DNA from: Phenylobacterium zucineum HLK1 | GTDB taxonomy: Bacteria; Pseudomonadota; Alphaproteobacteria; Caulobacterales; Caulobacteraceae | Direction: 5' to 3' | DNA length: 64,000 bases | NCBI RefSeq assembly: GCF_000017265.1 | Contig: NC_011144.1 | Coordinates: forward strand, 1-64,000 | In this document: one piece after another, positions 26,435 through 36,784 of the stretch | Layout of the letters: each line of letters begins with the position of its first letter | Position numbering within the stretch: position 1 is the stretch's first letter | Translations under genes and position numbers: made by a program | The notes under the pieces: generated by a model | What the model was told of the DNA's origin: nothing | Databases searched by the model: none | The model's input: the letters and a program-made list of their open reading frames with translations, nothing else

Positions 26435-27418
26435 ATGCCTCGCAAGCCAAAAGTCATCGTGACGCGCAAACTGCCAGACTCCGTGGAGACGCGGATGCGG
26501 GAGCTGTTCGACACCGAGCTGAATGTGACCGACGCGCCGATGAGCCGCGAGGCGCTGATCGACGCAGTCGGCCGCTGCGACGTGCTGGCGCCGACCATCA
26601 CGGACGAGATCGACGCGGCCCTGCTGGAGAAGGCGGGCGAGCGGCTGAAGCTGATCGCCAACTTCGGGGCGGGGGTCGATCACATCGACGTGGCCGCGGC
26701 GACCGAGCGCGGGATCACCGTCACCAACACCCCCGGCGTGCTCACCGAGGACACGGCCGACCTGACCATGGCCCTGATGATGGCGGTGGCGCGACGCATC
26801 GTGGAGGGGGCGAACGTCGTCCAGGCGGGCGGCTTCCAGGGCTGGGCCCCCACCTGGATGCTGGGCCGCCGGGTGACCGGCAAGCGGCTGGGGATCATTG
26901 GCCTGGGCCGCATCGGCTCGGCCGTCGCCCGCCGGGCCAAGGCCTTCGGCCTGCAGATCCACTACCACAACCGCAAGCGCGTCAGCCCCCGCATCGAGGA
27001 GGAGCTGGAGGCCACCTACTGGGACAGCCTGGACCAGATGCTGGCCCGGATGGACATCATCAGCGTGCACTCGCCGCACACGCCGGCCACCTACCACCTG
27101 CTGTCGGCCCGCCGGCTGAAGCTGCTGCAGCCGCACGCGATCATCATCAACACCGCCCGCGGCGAGATCATCGACGAGGACGCCCTGGCCGAGCTGCTGC
27201 GCGACGGCAAGGTCGCCGGCGCGGGCCTCGACGTTTTCGAGTTCGAGCCGCAGGTGAACCCCAAGCTGCTGAACCTGCCCAACGCGGTGCTGCTGCCGCA
27301 CCTGGGTTCGGCGACGGTCGAGGCCCGCGTCGACATGGGCGAGAAGGTGATCATCAACATCAAGACCTGGATGGACGGCCACCGCCCGCCCGACCGCGTC
27401 CTGCCGCAGATGCTCTAG
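26435..27418 (+). CDS. D-isomer 2-hydroxyacid dehydrogenase (glyoxylate/hydroxypyruvate reductase type)
   Basis: 327 aa. Rossmann loop LGIIGLGRIGSAVARRAK near residues 150-168, the substrate-binding IANFGAGVDHID, NTARGEIIDEDAL with the catalytic Arg, and PHLGSATVEAR with the catalytic His. The GAGVDHID form and overall fit match bacterial glyoxylate or hydroxypyruvate reductases (GyaR/GhrB group). Substrate not proven. ATG 26435 chosen at MPRKPKVIVTRKLP; longer upstream frame rejected because it overlaps the divergent signal peptide gene. Confidence 0.87.
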   Translation: MPRKPKVIVTRKLPDSVETRMRELFDTELNVTDAPMSREALIDAVGRCDVLAPTITDEIDAALLEKAGERLKLIANFGAGVDHIDVAAATERGITVTNTPGVLTEDTADLTMALMMAVARRIVEGANVVQAGGFQGWAPTWMLGRRVTGKRLGIIGLGRIGSAVARRAKAFGLQIHYHNRKRVSPRIEEELEATYWDSLDQMLARMDIISVHSPHTPATYHLLSARRLKLLQPHAIIINTARGEIIDEDALAELLRDGKVAGAGLDVFEFEPQVNPKLLNLPNAVLLPHLGSATVEARVDMGEKVIINIKTWMDGHRPPDRVLPQML

Positions 27419-27433
27419 GCGGCCCCCTCCCCA

Positions 27434-28183
27434 TCAAGGAGAGGGAGGGCCCCCGCACACCGGACAGCCGGGATCGCCCGCCACCTTCACGGTCCGCGTC
27501 TCGGCGGCCAGGGCGTCGTAGATCAGGAGGCGGCCGGCCAGCGGCTCGCCGGCGCCGGTGATCAGCTTGATCGCCTCCATGGCCATCATCGAGCCGATGA
27601 CGCCCGGCAGGGCGCCCACGACGCCCACGGCGACGCAGGTCTCGGCGTCGGGAGGGATCTCGGGGACGAGGCAGCGGTAGCAGGGCTGGCGGCCGAACAC
27701 CCCCACCTGCCCCGTCCAGCGGCCGATCGCTCCCGACACCAGGGTCTTGCCGTGCCGTACGCAGGCCTCGTTGACGCAGAATCGGACCCCGAAATCGTCG
27801 GTGCCGTCGAGCACCAGGTCCACGCCCTCCACCAGCTCGTCGGCCGTGGCGGCCTCGAAGGCGCCGTTGAAGCCGGCGACGAAGACGTGGGGGTTGAGCG
27901 CGTGCAGCCGGTCGGCGGCGGCGTCCACCTTGGGCCGGCCGAGGTCGTCCTCGGCGAAGATCACCTGCCGCTGCAGGTTCGAGCGGTCCACCTCGTCGGG
28001 ATCGGCCAGGATGATCGTCCCGACGCCGGCGGCGGCCAGGTACAGCGAGGCCGGCGCGCCGAGGCCGCCCGCGCCCACGATCAGCACGCTGGCGGCCTTC
28101 AGCTTCTGCTGCCCCGGCCCGCCCAGTTCGCGCAGGACCAGGTGCCGGGCGTAGCGCTCGATCTCGTCGTCGGTGAACGTCAC
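27434..28183 (-). CDS. moeB: HesA/MoeB/ThiF family adenylyltransferase
   Basis: 249-aa E1-like enzyme that adenylates the C-terminus of a MoaD- or ThiS-type sulfur carrier. Nucleotide loop [20 protein letters not shown], catalytic DGTDDF, and the two CxxC zinc pairs CYRCLVP and CPVCGG. MoeB and ThiF cannot be told apart with confidence; the length and zinc motifs fit MoeB. No molybdopterin or thiamine gene is adjacent. Divergent from hslV by a few dozen bases. Confidence 0.85.
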   Translation of the reverse strand: MTFTDDEIERYARHLVLRELGGPGQQKLKAASVLIVGAGGLGAPASLYLAAAGVGTIILADPDEVDRSNLQRQVIFAEDDLGRPKVDAAADRLHALNPHVFVAGFNGAFEAATADELVEGVDLVLDGTDDFGVRFCVNEACVRHGKTLVSGAIGRWTGQVGVFGRQPCYRCLVPEIPPDAETCVAVGVVGALPGVIGSMMAMEAIKLITGAGEPLAGRLLIYDALAAETRTVKVAGDPGCPVCGGPPSP

Positions 28184-28224
28184 GTCACTTGACCTTGTGG
28201 CCTGCCCCGCCCTTCATCGCGCCG

Positions 28225-28773
28225 ATGTCGAATACCTCAACCTTCCCCGACTGGCACGGCACCACCATCCTCGCGGTGCGCAAGAATGGAAAGACCGTCG
28301 TCGCCGGCGACGGCCAGGTCTCCATGGGCCAGACCATCGTCAAGGGCTCGGCCAAGAAGGTCCGCCGCCTGGCCGGCGGCCGCGTCATCGCGGGCTTCGC
28401 CGGCTCCACCGCCGACGCCTTCACCCTGATCGAGCGGCTGGAGGCCAAGCTGGAGCAGTACCCCGAGCAGCTCGCCCGGGCCTGCGTGGACCTCGCCAAG
28501 GACTGGCGCACCGACCGCTACCTGCGCCGCCTCGAGGCCATGCTGATCGTCGCCAATCAGGAACAGATCTTCACGGTGACGGGCGTCGGCGACGTGCTGG
28601 AGCCCGAGCACGGCGTGGCCGCCATCGGCTCGGGCGGCATCTTCGCCCTCGCGGCGGCCCGGGCGCTTGTGGACACCGACCTCGACGCCGAGACGGTCGC
28701 CCGCCGCGCCATGGCCATCGCCGCCGAGATCTGCGTCTACACCAACGGGGAGCTGACGGTTGAGGCGCTCTAG
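28225..28773 (+). CDS. hslV: ATP-dependent protease peptidase subunit HslV (ClpQ)
   Basis: Dodecameric Thr peptidase of the HslUV protease. The catalytic threonine is Thr13 of [21 protein letters not shown], after a short propeptide ending WHG. Active-site Lys and Gly segments ([22 protein letters not shown]) are intact; 182 aa. ATG 28225 is chosen because it gives the normal propeptide; ATG/TTG options further upstream would add 12 residues. The hslU partner lies downstream but is separated by a secreted NTF2-like gene that overlaps the hslV stop by 14 bp. Confidence 0.95.
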   Translation: MSNTSTFPDWHGTTILAVRKNGKTVVAGDGQVSMGQTIVKGSAKKVRRLAGGRVIAGFAGSTADAFTLIERLEAKLEQYPEQLARACVDLAKDWRTDRYLRRLEAMLIVANQEQIFTVTGVGDVLEPEHGVAAIGSGGIFALAAARALVDTDLDAETVARRAMAIAAEICVYTNGELTVEAL

Positions 28774-29641
28774 CTCCGCCCTCGCCGTCCTCGCCCTCCT
28801 GGCCGCCGCGCCGGCGGCCTCGGCGGCGGTGGATCCCGCCCCGGTGGTCGCCGCCGAGCGGGCCTTCGCGGCCGACGGGCTGGAGCTGGGGGTGCAGGCG
28901 AGCTTCCTGAAGCATTCCGCGCCCGAGGGCATCGTCTTCGCGCCCGAGCCACGGCTGGCCAAGGCGGTGTTCGGCCAGCCGCGCCCGAAGGGCCCGCCGC
29001 TGGTCTGGTGGCCGCTGTGGGCCGGGATCTCGCGCTCGGGGGACCTCGGCTTCACCACAGGGCCCTACTCGCTCGGGGGCGAGATGAAGGCCTGGTACTT
29101 CACGGTCTGGGCGAAGCAGGCCGACGGAAGCTGGAAGTGGCTGTTCGACGGCGGCCCGCCCAGCGACACCTCGGGCGCCGCGCCGAAGGACTCGCCCGTC
29201 GCCTATGCGAGGCTCGCCGCCCGCGAGGCCGGATCGCCCGCCGCCGCGATGACCGCCGTCACCGCCGCCGAGACGGCGCTGCACGAGACGGCGAAGACCG
29301 ACGTTCCCGCCGCCTTCCTCGCGGTGGCGGCCGAGGACGCCCGCATCACCGGCTCGAAGGCCAGGCCCCCGGCGACCCGCGCCGAGGTGGAGGCCGAGCT
29401 CGCCACCCGCGCCCGGGCCATCGACTATGCGCCGCTGGGCGGCAGCGCCTCGGCGGCGGGGGATCTCGCCTGGACCTACGGCGCCGCGCGCTGGATGGCG
29501 GACGGGGCCGAGCGCCGGGGCCACTACGTGCGCATCTGGCGCAACGACGCGGACGGCTGGCGGCTGCTGTTCGACGAGCTGCTGGATGCGCCGGCTCCGA
29601 CACCCCCCTCCGCAGCGCCGTCGCAAGCGGCCGGATCGTGA
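28760..29641 (+). CDS. Secreted protein with NTF2-like (DUF4440-type) segments
   Basis: 293 aa from TTG 28760. A signal peptide is clear ([18 protein letters not shown]). The mature part shows two imperfect repeats of an NTF2/SnoaL-like layout: [21 protein letters not shown]... [13 protein letters not shown], and [18 protein letters not shown]... [14 protein letters not shown]. No catalytic signature can be assigned. It overlaps the end of hslV and precedes hslU by 17 bp, so it must be co-transcribed with the protease although exported, an unusual insertion. Confidence 0.78.
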   Translation: MRRSSSALAVLALLAAAPAASAAVDPAPVVAAERAFAADGLELGVQASFLKHSAPEGIVFAPEPRLAKAVFGQPRPKGPPLVWWPLWAGISRSGDLGFTTGPYSLGGEMKAWYFTVWAKQADGSWKWLFDGGPPSDTSGAAPKDSPVAYARLAAREAGSPAAAMTAVTAAETALHETAKTDVPAAFLAVAAEDARITGSKARPPATRAEVEAELATRARAIDYAPLGGSASAAGDLAWTYGAARWMADGAERRGHYVRIWRNDADGWRLLFDELLDAPAPTPPSAAPSQAAGS

Positions 29642-29658
29642 CTATCTAACCAGGCGAC

Positions 29659-30963
29659 ATGACCGAATTTTCCCCGCGCGAGATCGTCTCCGAACTCGAC
29701 CGCTTCATCGTCGGCCATCCGGAAGCCAAGCGCGCCGTGGCCGTGGCCCTGCGCAACCGCTGGCGCCGCCGCCGCGTGCCCGACGACCTGCGCGACGAGG
29801 TGACGCCCAAGAACATCCTGATGATCGGCCCGACCGGCGTCGGCAAGACCGAGATCGCCCGCCGGCTGGCCAAGCTGGCCCAGGCGCCGTTCCTGAAGGT
29901 CGAGGCCACGAAGTTCACCGAGGTGGGCTACGTCGGCCGCGACGTGGACCAGATCGTCCGCGACCTGGTCGAGAGCGCCATCCAGATGGTGCGCGAGAAG
30001 CGCCGGGCCGCCGTGCGCGCCCGCGCCGAGGCCGCCGCCGAGGAGCGGATTCTGGACGCCCTCACCGGCCCCGGCTCCACCGCCGCCCGCGAGGCCTTCC
30101 GCAGGAAGCTGCGGGCCGGCGAGCTGGACGACAAGGAGGTGGAGCTGCAGCTCGCCGACACCTCCTCGCCCTTCGGCGCCATGGACATCCCCGGCCAGCC
30201 CGGCGCGTCCATGGGCGTGCTGAACCTGGGCGACATGTTCGGCAAGGCCTTCGGCGGCCGCACCAAGACCCACAAGACCACCGTCTCGGGCGCCTGGGTC
30301 CCGCTGATCGCCGAGGAGAGCGACAAGCTGGTCGACCAGGAGGCCCTGACCCAGGAGGCGCTGGAGCTGGCCGAGAACCAGGGCATCGTCTTCCTGGACG
30401 AGATCGACAAGGTCGCCTCCCGCCAGGACCGCGCCGGCGCCGACGTCTCCCGCGAGGGGGTGCAGCGCGACCTGCTGCCGCTGATCGAGGGGACCACCGT
30501 CTCGACCAAGCACGGGCCGGTGAAGACCGACCACATCCTGTTCATCGCCTCGGGGGCCTTCCACGTGGCCAAGCCCTCGGACCTGCTGCCCGAGCTGCAG
30601 GGCCGCCTGCCGATCCGGGTGGAGCTGAAGGCGCTGTCCCGCCAGGACATGCGCCGCATCCTGACCGAACCCGAGGCCAACCTGATCCGCCAGCACCAGG
30701 CCCTGCTGGCCACCGAAGGCGTGACGCTGACCTTCACCGAGGACGCCATCGACGCCCTGGCCGACGCCGCCGTTGCGGTGAACGGCTCGGTGGAGAACAT
30801 CGGCGCCCGGCGGCTGCAGACCATCCTGGAGAAGGTGCTGGAGGAGGTGAGCTTCACCGCCGCCGACCGCGACGGCGAGACGATCACGGTGGACGCGGCC
30901 TATGTGAACGGCCGGATCGGCGACCTGGCCGGCAACGCCGACCTGTCGAAGTTCATCCTCTAG
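29659..30963 (+). CDS. hslU: ATP-dependent protease ATPase subunit HslU (ClpY)
   Basis: Hexameric AAA+ unfoldase that feeds HslV. 434 aa: N-terminal [30 protein letters not shown], Walker [10 protein letters not shown] (residues 55-63), pore motif GYVGRD, Walker [10 protein letters not shown], sensor region GRLPIRVEL, and C-terminal [10 protein letters not shown] that docks into HslV. The I domain is present in the middle. Follows hslV after one intervening gene. Confidence 0.97.
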   Translation: MTEFSPREIVSELDRFIVGHPEAKRAVAVALRNRWRRRRVPDDLRDEVTPKNILMIGPTGVGKTEIARRLAKLAQAPFLKVEATKFTEVGYVGRDVDQIVRDLVESAIQMVREKRRAAVRARAEAAAEERILDALTGPGSTAAREAFRRKLRAGELDDKEVELQLADTSSPFGAMDIPGQPGASMGVLNLGDMFGKAFGGRTKTHKTTVSGAWVPLIAEESDKLVDQEALTQEALELAENQGIVFLDEIDKVASRQDRAGADVSREGVQRDLLPLIEGTTVSTKHGPVKTDHILFIASGAFHVAKPSDLLPELQGRLPIRVELKALSRQDMRRILTEPEANLIRQHQALLATEGVTLTFTEDAIDALADAAVAVNGSVENIGARRLQTILEKVLEEVSFTAADRDGETITVDAAYVNGRIGDLAGNADLSKFIL

Positions 30964-30966
30964 GCG

Positions 30967-31746
30967 ATGTGCGGGATCTGCCTGTCGCGGCGCGGAGTGC
31001 TGGCGGGCCTGGGGGCCCTGCCGCTCGGCGCCGCGTCCCTGGCGGCCTGCAGCGAGAACGCCGCCACGGGCCGGCGGCAGCTCGTCCTGGTGGACGACGG
31101 CCAGCTCGCCGGCCTCGCCGACCAGGCGTGGGACGAGATCGCCGCCAAGATCCCGCCGGTGCGCGATCCGGCGGCGCACGCGCGGCTGGCGCGGATCGGC
31201 GACCCCCTGGTGAAGGCGTCGGGGCTGACGGGCCTGCCGTGGTCGTTCACCGTGCTGGACAGCCCGGAGTTCAACGCCTTCGTCCTGCCGAACGGCCGCG
31301 TGGGCTTCTTCCGCGGCCTGCTCGAGTTCGCCCGCTCGGACGACGAGGTGGGTTCGGTGCTGGGCCATGAGGTCGGCCACCTGGTCGCCCGCCACCCCGC
31401 CGAGCGGGTCAGCCAGGAGCTGGCCGTGCAGGCCGGCGTCTCCGTCGCCCAGATGCTGATCGCCGAGAACGCCGGCCAGTGGACCGACGAGATCGGCGCG
31501 GCGCTCGGCATGGGGGCGGTGTTCGGGGTCATCCTGCCCTACTCCCGTCGTCACGAGCTGGAGGCCGACCGGGTGGGCGTCGACCTGATGCGCAAGGCCG
31601 GCATGGACCCCGCCGCCGCCGTCCGCTTCTGGGAGCGCATGGCGGGCCGGGCTGACGCGGCCGCGCAGGCGCCGGAAGTGATCTCGACGCATCCCGCCGA
31701 CGCCCGCCGGCTGGAGGAACTGCGGGCCGCCGTGGGTGAGGCCTAG
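30967..31746 (+). CDS. M48-family metalloprotease lipoprotein
   Basis: 259 aa. Tat-like/lipoprotein N-terminus: SRRGVLAGL with a lipobox LAAC (Cys28). Zinc site HEVGH (His134, Glu135, His138) with the downstream Glu in ELEADRVGVDLM. Such Loi/YfgC-type M48 peptidases act in periplasmic quality control of outer membrane proteins. The twin-Arg is imperfect (SRRGVL), so Sec or Tat export is open. Starts 3 bp after hslU and is probably co-transcribed. Converges on the DUF2244 gene. Confidence 0.88.
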   Translation: MCGICLSRRGVLAGLGALPLGAASLAACSENAATGRRQLVLVDDGQLAGLADQAWDEIAAKIPPVRDPAAHARLARIGDPLVKASGLTGLPWSFTVLDSPEFNAFVLPNGRVGFFRGLLEFARSDDEVGSVLGHEVGHLVARHPAERVSQELAVQAGVSVAQMLIAENAGQWTDEIGAALGMGAVFGVILPYSRRHELEADRVGVDLMRKAGMDPAAAVRFWERMAGRADAAAQAPEVISTHPADARRLEELRAAVGEA

Positions 31747-32219
31747 GCGCCGCGCTTGGCGCGCCAGATCGCGTCTTCGAGGGCGCGGGCGAACTCGGCC
31801 CGCTCGCCGGGGCTGAGGGCGGCGGCCACCGGCGTCTCGCGGCCCGAGAGCGCGAGCCGCAGGCCCGTAACGCGTCCGTCCATCGCGTCGGTCTCGACCG
31901 CCACGCGGGTGAAGGCGGTGGGGCTCTCCCAGACCACGCGGGACCACTTCGGCGTTTCGTAGGTGACCACGACTTGGTGGGGCGTGACCTGCACCCGCTC
32001 GACGTTCCGCGCCGCCCGGAAGCTGACCAGGAAGGCCACGATGATGGCGGCCAGGTCCACGCCCAGGAACACCGGCACCAGGTGCGCGCCGTTGGCGATG
32101 AACACCGCCGCAGAGGCGACGTTCGCCAGGGTGATGATGCTGATGAGGATGATGAAGCCGCGCTCCGACAGCGACCGGTTCGGCGTGATCACCGCATCCA
32201 TGTAGAGCCGAGCGAGCAT
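31743..32219 (-). CDS. DUF2244 domain membrane protein
   Basis: 158 aa: DAVITPNRSLSERGF (family hallmark near the N-terminus), two membrane helices around residues 18-65 (FIILISIITLANVASAAVFIA and VFLGVDLAAIIVAFLVSF), and a C-terminal soluble beta domain with VVTYETPKWSRVVWES. Family without assigned function, often near cytochrome oxidase genes in alphaproteobacteria, not so here. ATG 32219 chosen; ATG 32201 is an alternative. Divergent from nth. Confidence 0.82.
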   Translation of the reverse strand: MLARLYMDAVITPNRSLSERGFIILISIITLANVASAAVFIANGAHLVPVFLGVDLAAIIVAFLVSFRAARNVERVQVTPHQVVVTYETPKWSRVVWESPTAFTRVAVETDAMDGRVTGLRLALSGRETPVAAALSPGERAEFARALEDAIWRAKRGA

Positions 32220-32310
32220 GGCTGAGCCGGAAAATACCGCGTCCGCGGGCGGCGCTCCACCGTGAACTCGCGCTGGCGGAGCCGGGCGGCGCAGGCCATC
32301 TTCCGCGCCC

Positions 32311-32985
32311 ATGGCCAAGGCCCGCAAGACAACCCCGCTGAAGCCCGCCGAACGGGCCCGGATCGCCGAACTGTTCTCACGTTTCGAGAGCCTGGAGGGC
32401 GATCCCCGCACCGAGCTGGACTACCAGGACCCCTATACCCTGGTCGTGGCCGTGGCCCTCTCGGCCCAGGCCACCGACGTCTCGGTCAACAAGGCCACCG
32501 AGAAGCTGTTCGCCGTCGCCGACACGCCGCAGAAGATGCTGGCCCTGGGCGAGGAGGGGCTGAAGCCCTTCATCTCCTCGATCGGCCTCTTCAACACCAA
32601 GGCCAAGAACGTCATCCGGATGGCGCAGATCCTCGTCGACCAGTACGGCGGCGAGGTCCCGCTCGAGCGCGAGAAGCTGCAGGCCCTGCCGGGCGTGGGG
32701 CGCAAGACCGCCTCGGTGGTGCTGAACGAGCTGCGGATCGAGCCGGCCATCGCCGTGGACACCCACGTCTTCCGCGTCTCGCACCGGCTGGAGCTGTCCG
32801 GCGGCAAGACGCCGGACGCGGTGGAGGCCGACCTGATGGCGATCGTGCCCGAGCCCTACCTGACGCGGGCTCACCACTGGCTGATCCTGCACGGCCGCTA
32901 CACCTGCACGGCCCGGCGGCCGAAGTGCGAGGACTGCCCCGTCGCCGACCTCTGCCCCAGCCGGCATCTGTTCGTCGGCCGCTAG
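32311..32985 (+). CDS. nth: Endonuclease III Nth
   Basis: Bifunctional DNA glycosylase/AP lyase removing oxidised pyrimidines. 224 aa: helix-hairpin-helix LQALPGVGRKTASVVLNE with the catalytic Lys in GRKTA, Asp in AIAVDTHVFRVSHR, and the C-terminal [4Fe-4S] ligand pattern C-x6-C-x2-C-x5-C in CTARRPKCEDCPVADLC. Complete. Starts opposite the DUF2244 gene. Confidence 0.95.
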   Translation: MAKARKTTPLKPAERARIAELFSRFESLEGDPRTELDYQDPYTLVVAVALSAQATDVSVNKATEKLFAVADTPQKMLALGEEGLKPFISSIGLFNTKAKNVIRMAQILVDQYGGEVPLEREKLQALPGVGRKTASVVLNELRIEPAIAVDTHVFRVSHRLELSGGKTPDAVEADLMAIVPEPYLTRAHHWLILHGRYTCTARRPKCEDCPVADLCPSRHLFVGR

Positions 32986-33053
32986 CCGCCCCTAGCTCGT
33001 AGGGCGATTTCCCTGTAATCGGCCCCGCACGTCCCCGGGGAAGACATCCAGCA

Positions 33054-34043
33054 ATGCCAGAGCTCTACGACGTCGCCGCCATCGGCAACGCCATCGTCGA
33101 CGTGATCGCGCCGGCCACCGACGAGTTCATCGCGGCGAACGGGCTCGACAAGGGCGCGATGATGCTGGTCGACGCCCAGCAAAGCCAGGCGCTGTACGCG
33201 AAGATGGCGCCCGGCATGGAGACCTCGGGCGGCTCGGCGGCCAACACCATCGCGGGCCTCGCCAGCTTCGGCGGCAAGGGCGCCTTCATGGGCAAGGTGG
33301 CCGACGACCAGCTCGGCGGCGTCTTCGCCCACGACATGCGGGCCATCGGCGCGCGGTTCGAGAACGCGCCTCTCGTGGGCGGTCCGGCCACGGCGGTCTC
33401 GATGATCAACGTCACCCCCGACGGCCAGCGGACGATGTGCACCTACCTCGGCGCCTCGGTGGAATTCACCGACGCCGACGTGGACCAGGCGGTCGTCGAG
33501 GCGGCGAAGATCGTCTACCTCGAAGGCTATCTGTTCGACGCCGAGGCGGCGCGGCGCGCCTTCGCCAAGGCGGCGGCCCTGGCTCACGGCTCGGGCCGGA
33601 TGATCGCCCTGACGCTGTCGGACAGCTTCGTCGTCGAGCGCCACCGCGGCGCCCTGCTGGGCTTCATCGAGAACCAGGTGGACCTGCTGTTCGCCAACGA
33701 GGCCGAGGTCACCGCCCTGTTCGAGACCGACGATTTCGACGTCGCCGTGGCGGCCCTGCGCGAGCGCGTGACCCTGGCCGCGGTGACCCGCAGCGAGAAG
33801 GGCTCGGTGATCCTGTCGAAGGGCGAGCGCCTGACCGTCGCGGCCGAGCCTGTGGAAAAAGTCGTGGACACGACCGGCGCGGGCGACCAATACGCGGCCG
33901 GGTTCATGTTCGGCCTCAGCCGCGGGCGGCCGCTGCAGCAGTGCGGCAAGCTGGCCTCGCTGGCCGCGGCCGAGGTGATCTCGCACTACGGCCCCCGGCC
34001 GCAGGTCTCGCTGCAGGACCTGGCGGCGTCCCGGGGCTACTAG
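33054..34043 (+). CDS. PfkB-family sugar kinase, adenosine kinase-like
   Basis: 329-aa ribokinase-fold kinase. The N-terminal GGSAANTIAGLASFGG binding block and the C-terminal PfkB signature DTTGAGDQYAAGFMFGLSRG (catalytic Asp in GAGD) are intact. Alphaproteobacterial relatives are annotated adenosine kinase; the substrate is not established from sequence. Located 18 bp before hisB; whether it belongs to the his operon is uncertain, though nucleoside salvage next to histidine synthesis would fit AICAR/AMP traffic. Confidence 0.83.
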   Translation: MPELYDVAAIGNAIVDVIAPATDEFIAANGLDKGAMMLVDAQQSQALYAKMAPGMETSGGSAANTIAGLASFGGKGAFMGKVADDQLGGVFAHDMRAIGARFENAPLVGGPATAVSMINVTPDGQRTMCTYLGASVEFTDADVDQAVVEAAKIVYLEGYLFDAEAARRAFAKAAALAHGSGRMIALTLSDSFVVERHRGALLGFIENQVDLLFANEAEVTALFETDDFDVAVAALRERVTLAAVTRSEKGSVILSKGERLTVAAEPVEKVVDTTGAGDQYAAGFMFGLSRGRPLQQCGKLASLAAAEVISHYGPRPQVSLQDLAASRGY

Positions 34044-34061
34044 GACGCAGGGATACTGACG

Positions 34062-34652
34062 ATGAGCCGCACGGCCGAAGTCCGCCGCGACACCAAGGAG
34101 ACCCAGATCCGGGTTTGGGTGGATCTGGACGGGACCGGCGCGTCCGAAGTCTCGACGGGCGTCGGCTTCTTCGACCACATGCTGGACAGCTTCGCCCGCC
34201 ACGGCGGCTTCGACCTGAAGGTCGAGACGAAGGGCGACCTGCACATCGACATGCACCACACCGTCGAGGACACCGGCATCGTCCTCGGCCAGGCGATCAA
34301 GGAGTCCCTGGACGGGTTCAAGGGGATCCGCCGGTTCGGCCACGCCTACATCCCGATGGACGAGACCCTGTCGCGCTGCGCCATCGACCTGTCGAACCGG
34401 CCCTACCTGATCTGGAAGACGGACTTCCGCACGCCCAAGGTCGGCGACATGGACACCGAGCTCTTCAAGGAGTTCCACCACGCCTTCGCGATGAACGCGG
34501 GCGCGTGCGTGCACCTGGAGTGCCTCTACGGGACCAACTCGCACCACATCGCCGAGAGCGGGTTCAAGGCGCTGGCCCGGGCCCTGCGGCAGGCGGTCGA
34601 GCTCGATCCCAAGACCCACGGCCACGCCCCCTCCACCAAGGGCGTCCTCTAG
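34062..34652 (+). CDS. hisB: Imidazoleglycerol-phosphate dehydratase HisB
   Basis: Mn-dependent dehydration of imidazole glycerol phosphate. 196 aa, monofunctional (no HAD phosphatase domain). Metal His clusters: [36 protein letters not shown] and TNSHHIAES are all present. First of five histidine genes in the order hisB-hisH-hisA-hisF-hisE. Confidence 0.96.
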   Translation: MSRTAEVRRDTKETQIRVWVDLDGTGASEVSTGVGFFDHMLDSFARHGGFDLKVETKGDLHIDMHHTVEDTGIVLGQAIKESLDGFKGIRRFGHAYIPMDETLSRCAIDLSNRPYLIWKTDFRTPKVGDMDTELFKEFHHAFAMNAGACVHLECLYGTNSHHIAESGFKALARALRQAVELDPKTHGHAPSTKGVL

Positions 34653-34662
34653 GATCATCGCG

Positions 34663-35298
34663 ATGCAGAGGGTGGCCCTGATCGACTACGGGTCGGGCAA
34701 CCTGCGCTCGGCCGAAAAGGCCCTCGTCCGCGCCGCGGACGGGCGGGCGGAGATCGTCGTGACGCACGATCCCGGGTTCATCGCGGCCGCCGACCGCGTG
34801 GTCCTGCCGGGCGTCGGCGCCTTCGCCGCCTGCATGGGCGCGCTCGAGGCGCGGACGGGCGTGGTCGAGGCCATGACGCAGGCGGTGCGTACGCGCGGCG
34901 TCCCGTTCCTCGGCATCTGCGTCGGCATGCAGCTGATGGCCACGCGGGGCCTGGAGTTCGGCGAGACCGCCGGCCTGGACTGGATCGCCGGCGACGTGCG
35001 CCGGATCGAGCCGGACGACCCCGCCGCGAAGGTGCCCCACATGGGCTGGAACGCCCTCCTGGATGTGATCGACCATCCGGTCTTCCGCGGCCTGAAGGAC
35101 GGACGGCCGGTCTATTTCACCCACTCCTTCGCGTTCTTCGCCAAGGACCCCGCGGATGTCGCCGCCTATGTCGACCACGGGGGACGCTTCCCGGCGGCCG
35201 TCGCGCGCGGCAACATGGCCGGCGTCCAGTTCCACCCGGAGAAGTCGCAAGGCGCCGGCCTCTCCCTCCTCGCCGATTTCCTGGAGTGGCGCCCTTGA
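34663..35298 (+). CDS. hisH: Imidazole glycerol phosphate synthase subunit HisH
   Basis: Glutamine amidotransferase (class I) that delivers ammonia to HisF. 211 aa: oxyanion [12 protein letters not shown], nucleophile Cys in GICVGMQLM, and catalytic His-x-Glu in GVQFHPEKS. Its TGA overlaps the TTG of hisA. Confidence 0.96.
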   Translation: MQRVALIDYGSGNLRSAEKALVRAADGRAEIVVTHDPGFIAAADRVVLPGVGAFAACMGALEARTGVVEAMTQAVRTRGVPFLGICVGMQLMATRGLEFGETAGLDWIAGDVRRIEPDDPAAKVPHMGWNALLDVIDHPVFRGLKDGRPVYFTHSFAFFAKDPADVAAYVDHGGRFPAAVARGNMAGVQFHPEKSQGAGLSLLADFLEWRP

Positions 35299-36017
35299 TC
35301 CTCTATCCCGCCATCGACCTGAAGGACGGACAGTGCGTCCGGGTGCTTCACGGCGATCTTTCCACGGCCACGGTGTTCAACACCGACCCCGGCGCCCAGG
35401 CGAGGAGCTTCGCCGAGGCCGGCTTCCACTGGGTGCACGTGGTCGACCTGAACGGGGCGGTGGAGGGCCACGCGGTGAACGCCGCCGCGGTCGAGGCCAT
35501 CCTCTCGTCGGTGTCGATCCCGGTGCAGCTGGGCGGCGGCATCCGCACGCTGGCCGACATCGAGCGTTGGATCGAGGCCGGTGTCAGCCGGGTCATCCTG
35601 GGCACCGTCGCGGTGAAGGAGCCCGAGGTGGTGATCGAAGCCGCGCGGCTCTTCCCCGAGCAGATCGCCGTCAGCGTCGACGTGCGCGCCGGCAAGGTGG
35701 CGGTGCAGGGCTGGACGGCCGACAGCGATCTGGATGCGATCACCGTGGCCAGGCGGTTCGAGGACGCCGGCGTCGGCGCCCTGATCGTCACCGACATCGA
35801 CCGCGACGGCACCGTCATGGGCTTCAACGTCGAGGCCTTCGGCGCCATGGCGGACGCGGTGAGCATCCCCGTGATCGCGGCCGGCGGCCTCGCCTCGGTG
35901 GACGACCTCGTGCGGCTGAAGGCCCGCAAGGGCGCGCCGATCGCCGGCGCGGTGCTGGGCCGGGCGCTCTACAACGGCGCCATCGACCCGGCCGAGGCGC
36001 TGAAGGTGGCCGCCTGA
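35295..36017 (+). CDS. hisA: ProFAR isomerase HisA
   Basis: Amadori isomerase on the histidine path, (beta-alpha)8 barrel of 240 aa: [20 protein letters not shown] at the N-terminus carries the catalytic Asp8-equivalent; the second half repeats it as [11 protein letters not shown] with the other catalytic Asp. TTG 35295 overlaps the hisH stop and gives the family N-terminus; GTG 35286 is an in-frame alternative. hisF begins at its stop. Confidence 0.95.
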   Translation: MILYPAIDLKDGQCVRVLHGDLSTATVFNTDPGAQARSFAEAGFHWVHVVDLNGAVEGHAVNAAAVEAILSSVSIPVQLGGGIRTLADIERWIEAGVSRVILGTVAVKEPEVVIEAARLFPEQIAVSVDVRAGKVAVQGWTADSDLDAITVARRFEDAGVGALIVTDIDRDGTVMGFNVEAFGAMADAVSIPVIAAGGLASVDDLVRLKARKGAPIAGAVLGRALYNGAIDPAEALKVAA

Positions 36018-36784
36018 TGCTGAACGTGCGCGTCATCCCCTGCCTGGACGTGAAGGACGGGCGCGTGGTGAAGGGCGTGCAGTTCGTCTCGCTGCGGGAC
36101 GCGGGCGATCCGGTCGAGCAGGCCAGGGCCTACGACGCCGCGGGCGCCGATGAGCTGATGTTCCTCGACATCACCGCCAGCCACGAGAACCGTGGCACCA
36201 TCTTCGACGTGGTGGCCCGCACGGCCGAGGTCTGCTTCATGCCCCTGTCGGTGGGCGGCGGCATCCGCTCGGTGGAGGACGCCCGGCGCCTGCTGCTGGC
36301 CGGGGCCGACAAGATCAGCATCAACACCGCCGCGGTGAAGGACCGGAGCCTGATCTCGGGCTGCGCCGACGCCTTCGGCAGCCAGGCGACGGTGGTGGCC
36401 ATCGACGCCAAGAAGGTCGGGGACCGCTGGCGCGTCTTCATCTACGGCGGCCGCGAGGACACCGGCCTCGACGTGATGGAATACGCCCAGGACGTGGTGA
36501 AGCACGGCGCAGGCGAGATCCTGCTGACGTCCATGGACCGCGACGGGGCCAAGACCGGCTACGACCTGGAGCTGCTGCGCGCCGTGTCCTCGGCCGTCGG
36601 CGTGCCGGTGATCGCCTCGGGCGGGGCGGGCAATGCGCAGCACATGGTGGACGCAGTGCGGGCCGGCGCCGATGCGGTGCTAGCGGCCTCGATCTTCCAC
36701 TTCGGCGAGGTGTCCATCGGCGAGGTCAAGGCCGCCATGGCCGCCGAGGGCATTCCCGTCCGCCTGACCGAGAGGGCCGCCTGA
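36017..36784 (+). CDS. hisF: Imidazole glycerol phosphate synthase subunit HisF
   Basis: Cyclase subunit, (beta-alpha)8 barrel of 255 aa. [18 protein letters not shown] at the N-terminus provides catalytic Asp (position 11 type), ITSMDRDG-like [14 protein letters not shown] provides the second Asp. ATG overlaps the hisA stop (TGATG) and its own stop overlaps hisE. Forms IGP and AICAR with HisH. Confidence 0.96.
   Translation: MLNVRVIPCLDVKDGRVVKGVQFVSLRDAGDPVEQARAYDAAGADELMFLDITASHENRGTIFDVVARTAEVCFMPLSVGGGIRSVEDARRLLLAGADKISINTAAVKDRSLISGCADAFGSQATVVAIDAKKVGDRWRVFIYGGREDTGLDVMEYAQDVVKHGAGEILLTSMDRDGAKTGYDLELLRAVSSAVGVPVIASGGAGNAQHMVDAVRAGADAVLAASIFHFGEVSIGEVKAAMAAEGIPVRLTERAA

Noticed and set aside
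27425..27449. CCCTCCC/GGGAGGG hairpin at the end of moeB
   Set aside because: Only 7 bp with an 11-nt loop, and the loop holds the moeB stop codon; too weak to call a terminator.
28188..28215. Sigma-32 promoter for hslV
   Set aside because: CTTGACC is present, but the -10 region at the right distance (CGCCCTTC) is poor and too close to the start codon.
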